From assembly GCF_010015445.1 (NCBI RefSeq), contig NC_053112.1, positions 30,972,583 through 31,036,582 on the forward strand: DNA of 64,000 bases, written 5' to 3'. Positions 45,555 to 58,800 of the stretch are shown here, piece after piece; positions within the stretch are counted from its first letter, which is position 1, and each line of letters begins with the position of its first letter. The position numbers and the translations under genes are program-made. The notes below the pieces were generated by a model that was not told the origin of the DNA, did not search any database, and was given only the letters and a program-made list of their open reading frames with translations. The DNA comes from Perca fluviatilis. Lineage: Eukaryota; Chordata; Actinopteri; Perciformes; Percidae.

Positions 45555-45629
45555 CTAGTCCTCGTCTTCATCTTCCTCGAAATCGTCGTCTGTCTGGTCC
45601 CTGGCTTCGAGGTCGTCTTCATCGTCCAC
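45555..45629 (-). CDS. uso1: uso1 last coding exon (acidic tail)
   Basis: VDDEDDLEARDQTDDDFEED then EDED and TAG (45557-45555). The tail is strongly acidic, as in human EEEDELESGDQEDEDDE; in mammals this end binds GM130 and giantin. Separated from the previous exon by a 2.6-kb intron full of repeats. Confidence 0.95.
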   Translation of the reverse strand: MDDEDDLEARDQTDDDFEEDEDED

Positions 45630-48600
45630 CTGAAAGGAAAGTGTCACTAAAGTCTAACTAAAGCAAACACACAAAACACAGCTGAGTGGTCAGGACACAT
45701 GCATGTCTTTGAAGTTGTAAAGCTTACTACTCAGGACATCTGTGCTACCAAAAACTACCACCACAGTTCACTGGTTAAGCTGGGAGCAGACCTTAAGATT
45801 ATTAAAAGCTTGGAAGGCTAGTTGAATAAATGAATGAGCAGATACGGAGGACAACATGCTGGACATCAGGTAGACATAGGCCTCCTGCACACTGGCTGCG
45901 TGGTGTGAGTGCGTCAACTGCGTGGCGCGTCCGTTTTTATTTCGGCTCCCACGTTAACAGGTTAGAGCTTGCGGCTCGAGCCGTGCTTAAAAAGCGTGCA
46001 TGCCAGAAATAGGACCGACGCCTATTTTTCACGCGACATGCAAGCATGTTGGAAGCGTCTCCAGGCAAAATAGAATAGGAATAGATGTTTATATGTCATT
46101 TTGACACAAATATATTTAATATACAGACTGATCTCATAAAGTGGCGTATGTATGACATGCCAAATCGTATGCCATTTTGGCGTGTTATCAAAACGCATAA
46201 TTGCTTTTTAGCGTGTTTATCAACGCCGTTCGGCTGCCATTGACCTACATTACGTGTGAATTTTTCGCCGTAGCGAGTAGTACGAAAGGACGTAAGTCCG
46301 TGGATGGGTAAAATCCATGTTCGCGATAACACGCCACGTGGCAACGTGTAAACATACACGTGGATAGCTCAAAATGCGTACAGATAACACGCCATTTGGC
46401 TTTAGGAAAGTGCCGTGTATGTTTATGCAAAGTCATGATGCCCTGTTGCAATAAATGACATTTTGATGTTTGAAAGTCTCTAGGTTTTGACATAAATGCA
46501 GATATAAATGTAATTTAAAAAAATTATAATAAATAATTATCGATTATCAAATATTGCACCTGTCAATACAGAACGAAATATTCTGTAGCCTATTTAGCAG
46601 TCAATACTGCTGATGTTGTCTTTGCTTTAATCAAATCAGTATATATTTATGTTTAACATGAAGTATACACTCATATAGTTGATATTTCACCAACCGCGCA
46701 TCCCAGAAGCGTGTGTGAATCGGTGCTCCACTGAAGATACACGCCTGGTCTATTTTCACGCGAGCCGCGGGCTGTTCAGACAGCCGGGCAGGAAGTGAAA
46801 CAGCGAGACTATGCAGTCAATTTACATAGAGACACCCCACAATATCGTATATGTCTCCTCTACAACAGCTCTAAAACATAATAGACATTACAGATCTTTT
46901 ATATAAAGACAACGCCAGAAGGTAGATACTAGCTTAATAAACATGTGATTGTTCTGTACAATATAATCTGCGAGTCGGGCAGGCAAGACTTCTGAGACGC
47001 TCCCGGTGTGATATGGCGTGTGGCGGAGGATGGAACAAAACTGGAACGCAGCATAGATGTGCCCAGTGGAAAATTGTAGCCAAATGTGCAGGGAGGGGTC
47101 ATTTAGAAACATTCACACAGCTGTTTTCTTTATACTTTTTACCTTTTATGGTTTGAACCCTATTATTAGCCTCTGCAACCTACAGTTGCTCATATCCTAC
47201 ATTCTCTAGGTAGGTTTGGGGAGACGCGGAGTCAAATTTATGATTTAGAGTGAGATGTTGGATATACACGAGCGCAACAAGAGCCGTCTGCACTAAAACT
47301 AGTAAGTCAATTATAAAACGATTGTCTTTCATAGCAGCAGTTTGGCGCTCGCTTGCTGTTTTCAGCCAGTTTATTGGTGTTGACAATCCAGATTCCAGCG
47401 TTAAAAAAAATCAAACCTGTAGAATCATGAAACACCACACAAGCCGATTTGATTGACTTAGTCTTTGAGCAAGAATATGAGTTTCAGTCACATTTTAGTC
47501 ATAAGACAGTTAGTTGGAATCCACTTTTAGTCAACAAAAACATTTTAGTCTAGTTTTTAATCTGAACTTCTAGTCTCATTTTTGCTTTGCATTAAAAAAA
47601 AAAAATGTTTTAAGCGTTCTGAGTCTACAGCTGGCACTATTTGATTTATTGGTGAATATTGTAATTTATTTAGTCATATTTACTGTTTTCATAGCTTAGC
47701 TATTATTTAGTTGTAGTGTTGGCGTCATCATAGAAAAAAAGATTGTCAACAAAAACTTTCTGTCATAGTTTTCCTTTCACACATTAATCGGTCTGTGTCT
47801 ATGAAAACTCCATTCTCCAAAAGTTTAGATGAGTGAGGTTTCACAGCAGTAAAGCTTTTCAGCACACAAAAGGTTGTGCGAACTATGTGAATTAGGAGAG
47901 GTTGAGAATGAATCCCAATTCCTTTTGTATTGTCCTTATTATGATCAGAACACCCATCTTACATGAAATGTCTGTTCAAAATACTGAAATGTTCTGGTGC
48001 GCTGATGATGGCCAAATAGAGTGGTTGTTTAGATTTAATACATTTAAGTTGGCAATTTTTGTCTCTAAAGCATGGCAAAAAAGACAAGGAGGTTTATTTG
48101 TTTAATTTGTGTTGCTATTGTGGCATCTGGCCCCTTGCTATGAATAATGGTGTCTTGTAAGCCCATTTCTGCGCATGACACAATATTAAACATTATTCAT
48201 TCATTCATATAAGATGATGAGTTAAAACTCTGGAGGAATTTAATGAAAATGATAATATTGATTGTCTACCGTCTCTCCCAGGTCTTTGAGTTTCTGCTTG
48301 AGGCTGTGGATCTTCTGGTCCTGGTCTGCCAGCAGCATCAGCAGGTCGTCCTGCTCCTTCTTGGACTCTTGCACCTCCGTTTGCAGCTTGGCCTGCTCCG
48401 TCTGCAGGATGGCCACCGTGCTGGTGGCTGAAGCCAGCTGCTGCTCCAGCTCCGCCCGGCTCGCTGACAAGCTCTTTGCTTCCTCCTGAACCAATGAAGA
48501 ACATGGAGAGGACAGAGAGACAGGAGGGAAAAAGGTGTAGATGTTGAATATAAAATGATGGGGACCCAGGAAAAACCCCCAAACATCTGATAAATAATAA

Positions 48601-51600
48601 TAAAATAAATCATTTCAAAGAGGTCGGAGCCAACTGGTGTTTAAATAGTTGAAACAAAGCAGGGTGAAGTGAAGTGATGCTTTACAGTCATACACACATT
48701 TTGTTGAACAGTTATTCTACACACCTTGAGTCTCTCTGTCTCAGTCGTCTGTGCTGCGAGTCTGCTCTCCACTTCTGCCATCTTGGCAGCGTCTAATGAG
48801 CCGTCACTGCTGGAGGCTGCGTCCGAGGACTGAGAGAAACCAGTGGCAGGTTGATTCATTTAGCATCTGTCAAGATATATTGTGATACATTTGGCACAAA
48901 ATGTCATATTTGCATGATATTTACCCCAGCTTCAGCTCTTCTGAGCAGCTCTTGTCTCTCTGTCTTCATCTGGTTGATTTCTGCCAACTGGGACTCGACC
49001 TGACTCCGCAGAGCCTCCAGCTCCTGCAACAAAGAGTCAAACAAACAAACTAAAAATATGAAAAATGCTTTCCATTGAAGTTTTGTAGGGTTACGTCTGG
49101 TGATATTCTGGGAACAAACAGGCTGGGGCAAAGTGACAGAGGGCAGGGAAGTCCAAAAGAATTAACAGTAGGGCTGCACGACATCAGGAAGAAAAAAAAA
49201 TTGAAATTATTTTTGACCGATATTGCAATTGTGATTTGATTGACGATATTAGAGGGAACAATCATTTTTGTATCATTATTCTCATTTTCCTTGAAAAATA
49301 TTAAAATTTAAAAAATGAAATGATTATAGTGTGATTTTTTAAAGGATCTGTACCAAGAAGTCTGTAGGATACCATTAGCACCACAATATTAAATCTGAAT
49401 GGTTTGACATATATTTTGCCTTTAACAAATATTGCGCCCCCCCTGCGATTTTGATAACATTGTGATTAATTGTGCAGCCCTAATTTACAGGCAGACCAAT
49501 GATGTTGGTTTTTGTCTTTTCATGGGATTTGGTGACAAAAAGAGAAATGTAGAATAATTCCAGCTTCAACCCTTACACATATATTCACTGGAAAACAAAG
49601 GTCAGTTCCACATTCTTAAAAGGGGAAGTGTATTAGTGATGAATCCCACCTTGAGCAGTTCTGTGTTGTCTGATCCTCCTGCTGAACCTTCTGCTGTCTC
49701 TGACCTCTACAGTTACATACAGAGAAAGCAAAATACATTAGTGACACACTATAATGTCATTTTCACTATGACAGTAAAACTCTACATCCAGTTCTAATTG
49801 TAGGATTATATTTAGAATAGGGCTGAAACTAATGACTATTTTCATCAATCTGCAGATTATTTTCATATTCCTCGTCTCATTTTGGTCAGAAAACTGAAAA
49901 AAAAAAAAAAAAAACATCCATCAGAGTTTCTCCAGAGCCGAAGGTGACGTCTTCAAATGTGTTGTTTTGTCAGAAAAACAGCCCAAACACAAAGATGTTC
50001 AATTTAAAATGATAAAAAGGTGAAGAAAGGAGGCAAATCATCAAATTGAAGAAGCCGAAACTTGGAGATGTTTGGAGTTTTTGCTTAAAAAGAAACTCGA
50101 TAACCGAGAATAGTTGCCTATTAATTTTTTGTGGATCGACCAAGTGCAGCTCTAATTCAGTCTGTCTTACAAACAAGCACACAAACTCTAAGTCCCCAGG
50201 GAAGTGTTTCTCAAGTTGTTGGAATTTCTGTTGTAAGAATTTATTTGTTGTTTTAAGTCATTTTAGTTCGCCAGAAAAACTGTAGTTGGTATCCATTTAC
50301 TGTAATGTTGTCTGGCTGTTTCCACGATAGTGAAGGTGTGGTTTGAAGTTCAGTGTCATTTATTATCCAAAGTCTATCTGCTGTTTATATGTTACGCATG
50401 GATCTGACCAAAGAAAACTAAACACCAATTTGTGTAATAATGTCAGCTGTTTCAATCATCAATCATGTTCTGTGTACAGTGACCACCGTTGCTGTTTGGG
50501 AAACGTTCCCCAGTAGGTAGACATTTACTAACCAGGGTGTTGATGAGTGCATCTTTGTCGTGGAGTTGTGTCTGAAGGAGTGTGTGCTGCTTGCGGAGCT
50601 CCTCCACCTCCTCTCTGAGCTGTGTGAGCTCCTCCGTCTGCAGCCCATTCACCTGAGAGCTGTCTCCCTGGCTGTTAGACTGATTCTGGTTCTCCTTACC
50701 TGAAGTGTAAACATACGCACACAAATGTGAAAACGTGATATGTGAGAGAGATATATATATATATATATATCCTAGAGGTGGGATATTGTTAGCTTAGCAT
50801 AAAGACTGGAAGCAGGTTAGTCTGGCCCTGTCCTAAGTTCAAATATACATTTACCAGTACCTGTAAAACTCACAAATTAATGTGTTGCATCTCGTTTGTT
50901 TAATACATACACAAACAACTATTTTTTTTCCAGAGGAGCTACATGATGTAACCATTTCTTGACTAACAACAACAGTTTGTCCATCCACAAGTACTTCTGT
51001 GCAGCGTTTCAAGCCTTAGCAAGGATTGCCAGATCATATGGTCGGGGAGCATAGGTTTTAGTATGAGTTTCTGTACAGGTAGGGTGGTACTAAAATCTGC
51101 AACCTTACTGAGATGACAAGACTCCATCCGATCACTACACCTTCCCCTTTGTTTACCAAGAAATTGCTACATAACTCCCTTAAAACCACACATTGCCCTT
51201 TTCACGTGTATGTGAAAGAAAGCGATTAAGTGCATTTCCCAAAATTAGTTGAACTACTCCCTCTCTGAACCTCTCTGATTGTGCATGTTGTTGCCCTGTG
51301 CACACACTGTTGTAAAACTGTATCTTGCGATGTCGCTGCGTATCACTGTTGCCTCATATCGCAGCAATGAAGCAGTAAAATGTTATAATCAACAGGGATG
51401 GTGGCCAAATATATGAAAACAAGAACAGAGTTGTTAAAAGTTAATAATTAAATCACACGGAAAATTAATTAAAGACATTTAACTTTCCCAAAATCACTTT
51501 AGGATAGGATTAAAATGTGCTTATTGTTCATTCAACTAACAAAACCAGACACAAACATCTCCTACCAGTCAACCAATGAGGTGAACCCACCTAATTTGAG

Positions 51601-52836
51601 CTTGAGGATGTTGTACTGATCCTTGTGCTGCTGGATCTGGGCCAGCTGCTGGGTGACTGTAGTCTGCATCTGTTCGTTCTGAGACGACATGGACGCTACC
51701 TGCTCCTTCAGCTCCTGGATCTGAGCATCCTGAGGATCGCACAATCAAAATAAATACTATTTAAGTAGGTTTTACATTGTTATTCGCCACTTGTATACGT
51801 TTGTACATTCTTTCCTTTGTATTTTTGAATCTTTATTTTTGAATAGTTTCTTGTATTCTATCCCATTTATTATTTCTTGTATATTCTGTATGTGTGCTGT
51901 GTGTCTTATATTCAACACAGTATACAATCAACAGGAAAGTGCATCAAACATAAATAACATCAAATATGCATACATGAAAAACAATGCAAAATACATCAGT
52001 TGTTTACCTGTTCTCTGATCAGCTCTTTATACTGAGTTACAATGTTGTCATGTTGTTCTAATGTCTTCTTCACCTCCTCTTCCTTCTTCTCATCCTCACT
52101 GGATTTGTGAACCGCCTTGGTGATCACGCCTGTGTGGAGTAGCGGGAGAAATACTTAGTAAAACACCATTTAACTTTGCAACTGCCATGATGAATTAATC
52201 ATCACTGAATGTGGAGAATTCACTTTGACTGACCCTCCAGTTCTTTGACCAGCTTGGTGAACTCGTGGTCGAACAGCATCTGCTCCGGAGACGGAAAGAC
52301 AGGCTGGGGCTTCTGAGCCGCCCGCGAGTACAGCTCATGTTTGGTGATGAAGCCCAGTTTCTCTACAAAGTTTTCCTTTCCAATCCGCTTCTCGATGAGC
52401 TGCTTTAGCTTTTCTCTAAAAAGGAGGAAAGAGACAACATGGCAGGTCTTAAAACAGGATACAGCGCTTTAACCGACTCTGTGTCGACATGATTAATCTG
52501 ATCTTTCCTTCGCTTCATTGGGTTGGGGCATTTGGATAACTTTGGCTAACATATGTACAATTCTGGAAAAACTTGAGTACTTATTGATGGATATTTCTAT
52601 GATTATCATACTGTATCTGTATATCGATCACATAGAGAAACTGTGTTCCCACAATAAAGCTCCCGTTAGTCCAAATTCAGCACCAAATAACAATAACAAC
52701 ACTCAATAACTTCAACTCAACAAAAAATAAACCAATACTGGTTATAATATGCAGGGGTATGATGGTGTGTGAACAGAGGTTTCAGACTCATAAGACTAGC
52801 AGGTCATGTAAATATGTTTACAGAGTTATTTTCAAG

Positions 52837-52867
<31 letters not shown>

Positions 52868-55800
52868 TGTTGACACTTACTTGGTGTAGTTTTCCAGCGA
52901 GTTGTCATTGTAATAGATGCATATGCCAAGAAGCAGCGCACACAGGCCCTGCACCAGCCTTTCATCCTCTCCCAAGTTCTCGGAGATCTGTGCTGTCAAC
53001 TGCATCAGTCACACTGAGTCAAGGATTCATTCAACACCAGTCAGTTTTAGACTCAAACACACTATTTTGTTTAACCTGGAAGTAGAATACGATGATATAT
53101 AGTACATACTGTAGCTGTCAATCTGAATGAGAAGATTTAACTGAATTCCTTAAAGGTTATAAGTTAAAAATGATAAATATTCAATCCAGTTTGTTAACAA
53201 ATCTAAGACTAAATACATTTATTGCAATTAAGTTTGTGGATGGCTTGCAAGCTGCTTCAAGGATACAAAGGGAACGTTTTCCTGATTGTGTAGGAAGTGA
53301 GTGACAGCGATCGGACAGTTGTTGATCCATGTACACAGCAGCATGAGGAGGCCCACCCTGGTCTGCACTTTACTGCCCTGTAGAGAAAAAAAGAAAAGAA
53401 ATGTTAACATGTGCTTCTTGAATGACTATAAAAAACAGCTGACAAAAGTCCAAATATGTAATATTCTAGATATATTAAAACATACTGAGTTTAGACAATG
53501 GAGAACCAGATGTTTAATATGTACATTAAGGCACACCATCATAACCTGGATCAGAATTCCAACCAATATTTCAATTAATTAGAATGTGAATCCTGGTTAT
53601 AGACTTTTAGATTAAGTCCAGATTGTGACATTAGTTAAGCAACAGTTCTGGTCATTTATTTAAAAGAGCAAGTTATAATTTGCAAAAGAAATCCAACAAA
53701 ATGATTGCCGATGTATTAAATTCATGAAAAACAGGGAAAGAAATGAGCTGATAAAATGGCAACAAAAGTGCTTGAATATGAGTTAGTGTTAAAGGTCCCA
53801 TGGCATTAAAAAAAAGAGTTTTTTTTTAATATTAATATGCGTTCCCCCAACCTGCCTATGGTCCCCCAGTGGCTAGAAATGACGATAGGTGTAAACTGAG
53901 CCCTGGGTATCCTGCTCTGCCTTTGAGAAAATGAAAGCTCAGATGGACCGATCTGGAATCTGCTCCTTTTGAGGTCATAAGGAGCAAGGTTACCTCCCCT
54001 TTCTCTGCTTTGCCCGCCCAGAGAATTTGGCCCACCCATGAGAGAGAGACATCATGGCTTTCAAACGGGCAAAGTGGCAGTTGGTCAAGGCCACACCCCC
54101 ACCCTACACCTCTGGCTGTAATTCTGCACCAAGGCTGAATTTCGGGAAAGAAACTTCAGATACAGTATTAGGGGACCTCTAAGGTCTATATAAAAGCATC
54201 CAAAGAGCACCATGTCATAGGACCTTTAAAACAAGCATTCATTTTGTTGGCACATTTCATGTCTTCCCATCCGGACGTGCACTTGATTAAAGTAAACCCA
54301 TCAACGCTTAATTGGGAAGACTTCAATCACATCAACCATTAGTAGTTAATAATGTTATCGCAAACAAAAAACGACACAGTCAAAATTAATACATTCAGTA
54401 AATTCAACAAGGTTAGTTATCCTGTATTAAGAAAGTCCCTAGAAACTGTATCTTTATTTCCAGCAATCAAGTATACAATTTTAAATTAGTTTGCGCCTCT
54501 CGTTTTTGCAGGGGTGCCCTGAATGCCTTAAGTTGAAAAAAACCGTCCAACTCAGAGCAGAAAAGCACCCAACGCTGTGAAGTTTTTTGCTTCCTTTTTA
54601 CCCTGTGTTGTAAGTGGAAGAATGCAGACGGAAGTGGAAATATACCAGGCACAACTATTTGGAAGAAAGGAGGGCAGAGAAGGATAAATGTGCTTTTTAA
54701 GAATAAAAAAGGGACTAATAATAAAGAGGTGATATAAAAATGATCATGCATTTCCATGAAAACAGCTTTGAGAAACAGGTGAGAGGTTTCAGATCTGCAA
54801 CAGACCTCAACATGGATATTCTTTCCTTTTTACAAAAGTCAGCTCAGCTTCAGCTTCTAATTACTTGGGTCAGTAAGTAATTGTGCAGAATAATTTATCC
54901 CAAATCAGCTGCAAAAAACGAAAGCATGATTTTCATGGAGTTGGAATGAAGATGATGAAAATCAATACACATTAAAACACAGAGCAGAGGCGATTACAAT
55001 CTGTAAACTCTACACTGTAGCTTAACGCTGCTAATAAATTGGTGCAAAAACTTAATGCACCCCATGCTTTAAGAAGAGCAGACCTCTTTCCTGTACAGAA
55101 ATGCCAAAATTGAGTAAGAGTAATGAGGAGCAAGGTGTGGGTAAAAACCAGGGGTTGATGCAGACTGTGTAAGTGAAGCCAAAACATTTGGATCGCCCCC
55201 TGGTGGCTAGCTGTCATAAATCCTGCCCCTATTCACTGTTGTCGAGCGGGTGCATGGGTGGGACTTTGAAACCGCGGCTCAACTGCCCGATCACTACTGC
55301 GCAGACTCTGGCTACAAAATTACAAGATGGCGGCAACCATATCCGGGATATTTTGGCTTTACTTTTGTACAGTGGGAGGAAGTGGAGACATGTCATCCAT
55401 CTTTATATACAGTCTCTGGTAAAAACTTATCAGTATTACATACTACAAAAACTTACGAAATCACCTTTTCAGATTTAGTCTCCAAATATGACGTTATGCA
55501 AAATGAAGAGGAAAACAAAAAGATAGGAACAGGAATAACCACAAGTATTAATTGAACAAACATTGGCTTCTGTAACAACAAAAACATATATTCTGCTTCT
55601 CTATGTGTTTTGTGGTTAAAACAGCCTGACGACTGAAGACTCAAGCAAGAAGAATAAAAGGCACATCCTTCAAACTGAAAACCAACATTACAATGAGTTT
55701 AACATCAACATGTAACCTTTAACTCTCAAAGCTAACTGACCACATTATTGTCAGCCTGGGGGCTCGTAGGGGTGGGAGCAATAAGAATGTATGCATCGGT

Positions 55801-58800
55801 CCAACTGGTCTCCTCCCAGTTGGATGTGACTGGAATACCTCTACAGGCAACCTGTTCAGATGTCTCCGCTGTCTCCTTTCCATATAAAGAAGCAGGAGTT
55901 GTATTCCTGGCTGCTTCTGGATGTTCGAGATCCTCACCCTGTCCCCAATCTCATTCCTTCCAGTCGTTATGCCAAGTTAAAAAACATAGTTGAGGGCTTC
56001 ATCGTCAGGTTCAGCTCCTTTACTGCCACACTAGAGTATAATCCTGGACTTCTCCTGAAGCTACACCAATTCTAATACCGCTCGGCACAGTGAAATTTAA
56101 ATGTACAGTATAAAGTTAGCCTGACGTCGTCATACTCAGATTCTAGTCAGAATATGAGTCTGATACTGCTCCATTGGGCTGTGATTATGGGGCGTGTTTC
56201 AACCAAACCAGGAAAGAAAATGCCTCTGCACTCAACTGTATAGACCAACAACCAATCAGAGCAACGGAGACAGACGTCACAGAAGCTGCAAGTCAAAGGC
56301 AGGCTTCGACAGAGCAAAGGCAGAGGACGGGTGTGTTAATGTGTCTACATACGTGATCGCGGATCTCTGTTCCACTTTTAAAATTAATGCGCTGTCGATA
56401 TCTTCTATGATATATCTTCTATATCTCAATTCTCCAGCGGCAGCCATCTTTATTGCAAACAAAGTCAACCCAAGCGCTCTTTGGTGACGTGGTTGATTAC
56501 GTTACTGTTGATCATCTGTCCATCATCGCATAAAGCCCGCCCTGACAATTTGATTGGTCTGAACAGCTCTGGTTCGAGCATAGTTGCTCCACAACGGATC
56601 AAGTCCAGACCGAACTTCCCGACCTCGAATGTTGTGGGCGGGGCTAAATTCGGTTGGCATCCAGGCTAGTATAAAGTATAAAATCTTTTGGCACCTGCAC
56701 TGGGCATTTGTAAGCAGGTACATGTAAGTAAGAGAACCAGATGTCTGTGAAAGTTCTCAGTCATTCAGGTCCTAGTTATCCAGGGATGGGTTAAACCTTA
56801 GGGTAACTGGACTTGGTTAAAGGTGCTCTCTCGAATGAGAAAAGAAACGTCCAGTTGCCCTAAAGTTTAACCCTTCCCTGGATAAGAGAACCAGACAAAC
56901 AAGAGTGGAGATCTCTCACTCGGACAGGAAAAGGCCCAAATGCTGCTGAGGCACACTTCCTGAACAGACAGATAAGGGCTTGCAGCACACCAAACGAACC
57001 AAAGTCACAGCTCCATGCAGGTGTTAGAATGACGAAACCCACAAAAAAGCTGCTGTGACCCTTTTCTCTGAACCTCTCTTGGGTGTCTACTTCCCCACTA
57101 GTGAACACAATGAGAGCAACGAGAGCTTTTAAATCTGTGGGGATGAGTGCACCTGTGTGCCACACTGATGAGGAAGAAAAGGATCATAGCCATAAGTTAG
57201 GGACGAAAGATAAAAGGTAGTAAAGAGTTAGAGCGAAGATCCCCCAACACTTGGGCCAACAAGACCTCTACTACAGATACCAAGCCAAAATAACCAGCAT
57301 AGATGGTGCCCAAAAACTCACAGCACACACACACACACACACACACACAGACAAAAGTTACTTACCCGCCGGACAATCTTATCTCCCTGCAAAACCACAA
57401 TAACGTGACACTGTTCTATTCACTGTTGTTGACACAGTATTAACCTTTATTTGCCCAAAACCCTTCCTACCCAGACACACATAACCTGTTAGCATCTTCT
57501 CTATTCCAGCAGCTATGTGCCACTGTTATGGTCCTACCTGGGAGAGGATGTTGGTGCACTGCTGCAGCAGGGAGACGGGGGGCTTTCCCAGGCTGGTGGC
57601 CAGTTGGACCCTCAGCAGCTGTTCCTTCTGGGTGAGGTTATCCTGGAGGGCGTGAGCCAAGGCCACAGCAGCACACCAGTTGGACAGAGAGTCTACTGAG
57701 AACAGACCTCCACACAGCAGCTGGCCCGCTGAGATGGAATTGGCTGCGGAAAAAAGTGAGCAAGTCAGGAAAGAAATTATTGTAAATAGATAAATTAAGC
57801 TGAAGGCAGAATAAACAGCAATCCATCCATCTTTAGGTGTTGTAATGTGCATTGTGCAAAGTCTGGTGTACAACAACAACAACAACAACCACTGTACAAT
57901 AACATCATAACTTTTAGAAGAAGTCCAAACAAACAAGATAATAATATAATAAATGTATTGCACTTCAAAAGCTGACATACCATATATGTATGTATGTATG
58001 TATATATAATATTTTCCCACCAATAAAGATGATGAAAAAAAACAATGCTGATGAATTCACAGGATTTGTCAGTGACAGGACAATTTATTTTTAGCCATTA
58101 TCTGAGGGCAAGATGCTTCTCCTACACCCACAAGCGCTGCTATTTCATACAATGCATTTAGTTATTATATATCAGCCTGTCAGTGTTTTAAACATGTTGA
58201 ACCCAAAGCATAACTACAAAAACAAATGAATTGTATAGGTTCAATTGTTGTAAAGCGAAGATGTTAATATTCTACAATGGGAACTTCTACACCTTGTTGA
58301 AAGTGGAAATAGGAAGCTTAAAGAATTACTTATAAGTTTTACATTGAGGGATCATTTTTAGTAGTAATCAAACTTTAATGTTGCTCTGGAAAGCTGTTAA
58401 AAATTGATTTAAGACAATGCCTTCATAAAATGAGCGATCTCTATAGGAGGAAACTGTCTATACGAGGAAAACACAATGTCTTCAAACTCCACTTAAAAAG
58501 GTTCTCATCTCGGTGTAACTGACCATCAATGGTGGAGGGCAGCAGCGTAGCCACAATCTCCCCCTGTCCTTTCTGGTTTTTGTACAGGAAACACTGGAAA
58601 CAGTAGAGGACTGCACAGCGAAGGACAAACGGTTGTCTCTCATTCACCATGGACATGAGCAGCACCACGATGGCCGGTCTATGGAGAGACGAACAAGAGA
58701 GATCAGAGAGAAAGTTAGGTCAGTTGACTATCAGATGGATATGGGTGATTTAATGTCTTGGCTCATTGGTTGCGTCTTACCTTGGTGGGTTTGAAGGAGC

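Larger units (their letters stand above)
53378..57365 (-). other. uso1: uso1 intron between microexon and window exon 14
   Basis: About 4 kb with no exon found. It holds a TTAA-flanked MITE (53793), a further MITE (56117), a long hairpin (56777), a CA tract (57324) and a block at about 55190-55420 that looks like a common fish repeat (CCCCCTGGTGGCTAG, ACAAGATGGCGGC). Confidence 0.6.

Noticed and set aside
48205..48582. Alternative-frame 125-codon protein over uso1 exon 23
   Set aside because: Its repetitive Gly/Ala/Arg composition is a frame shadow of the coiled-coil exon.
57526..58023. A 165-codon minus-strand frame
   Set aside because: Only 57538-57743 is exon (uso1 window exon 12); the upstream part is intron that happens to be open.
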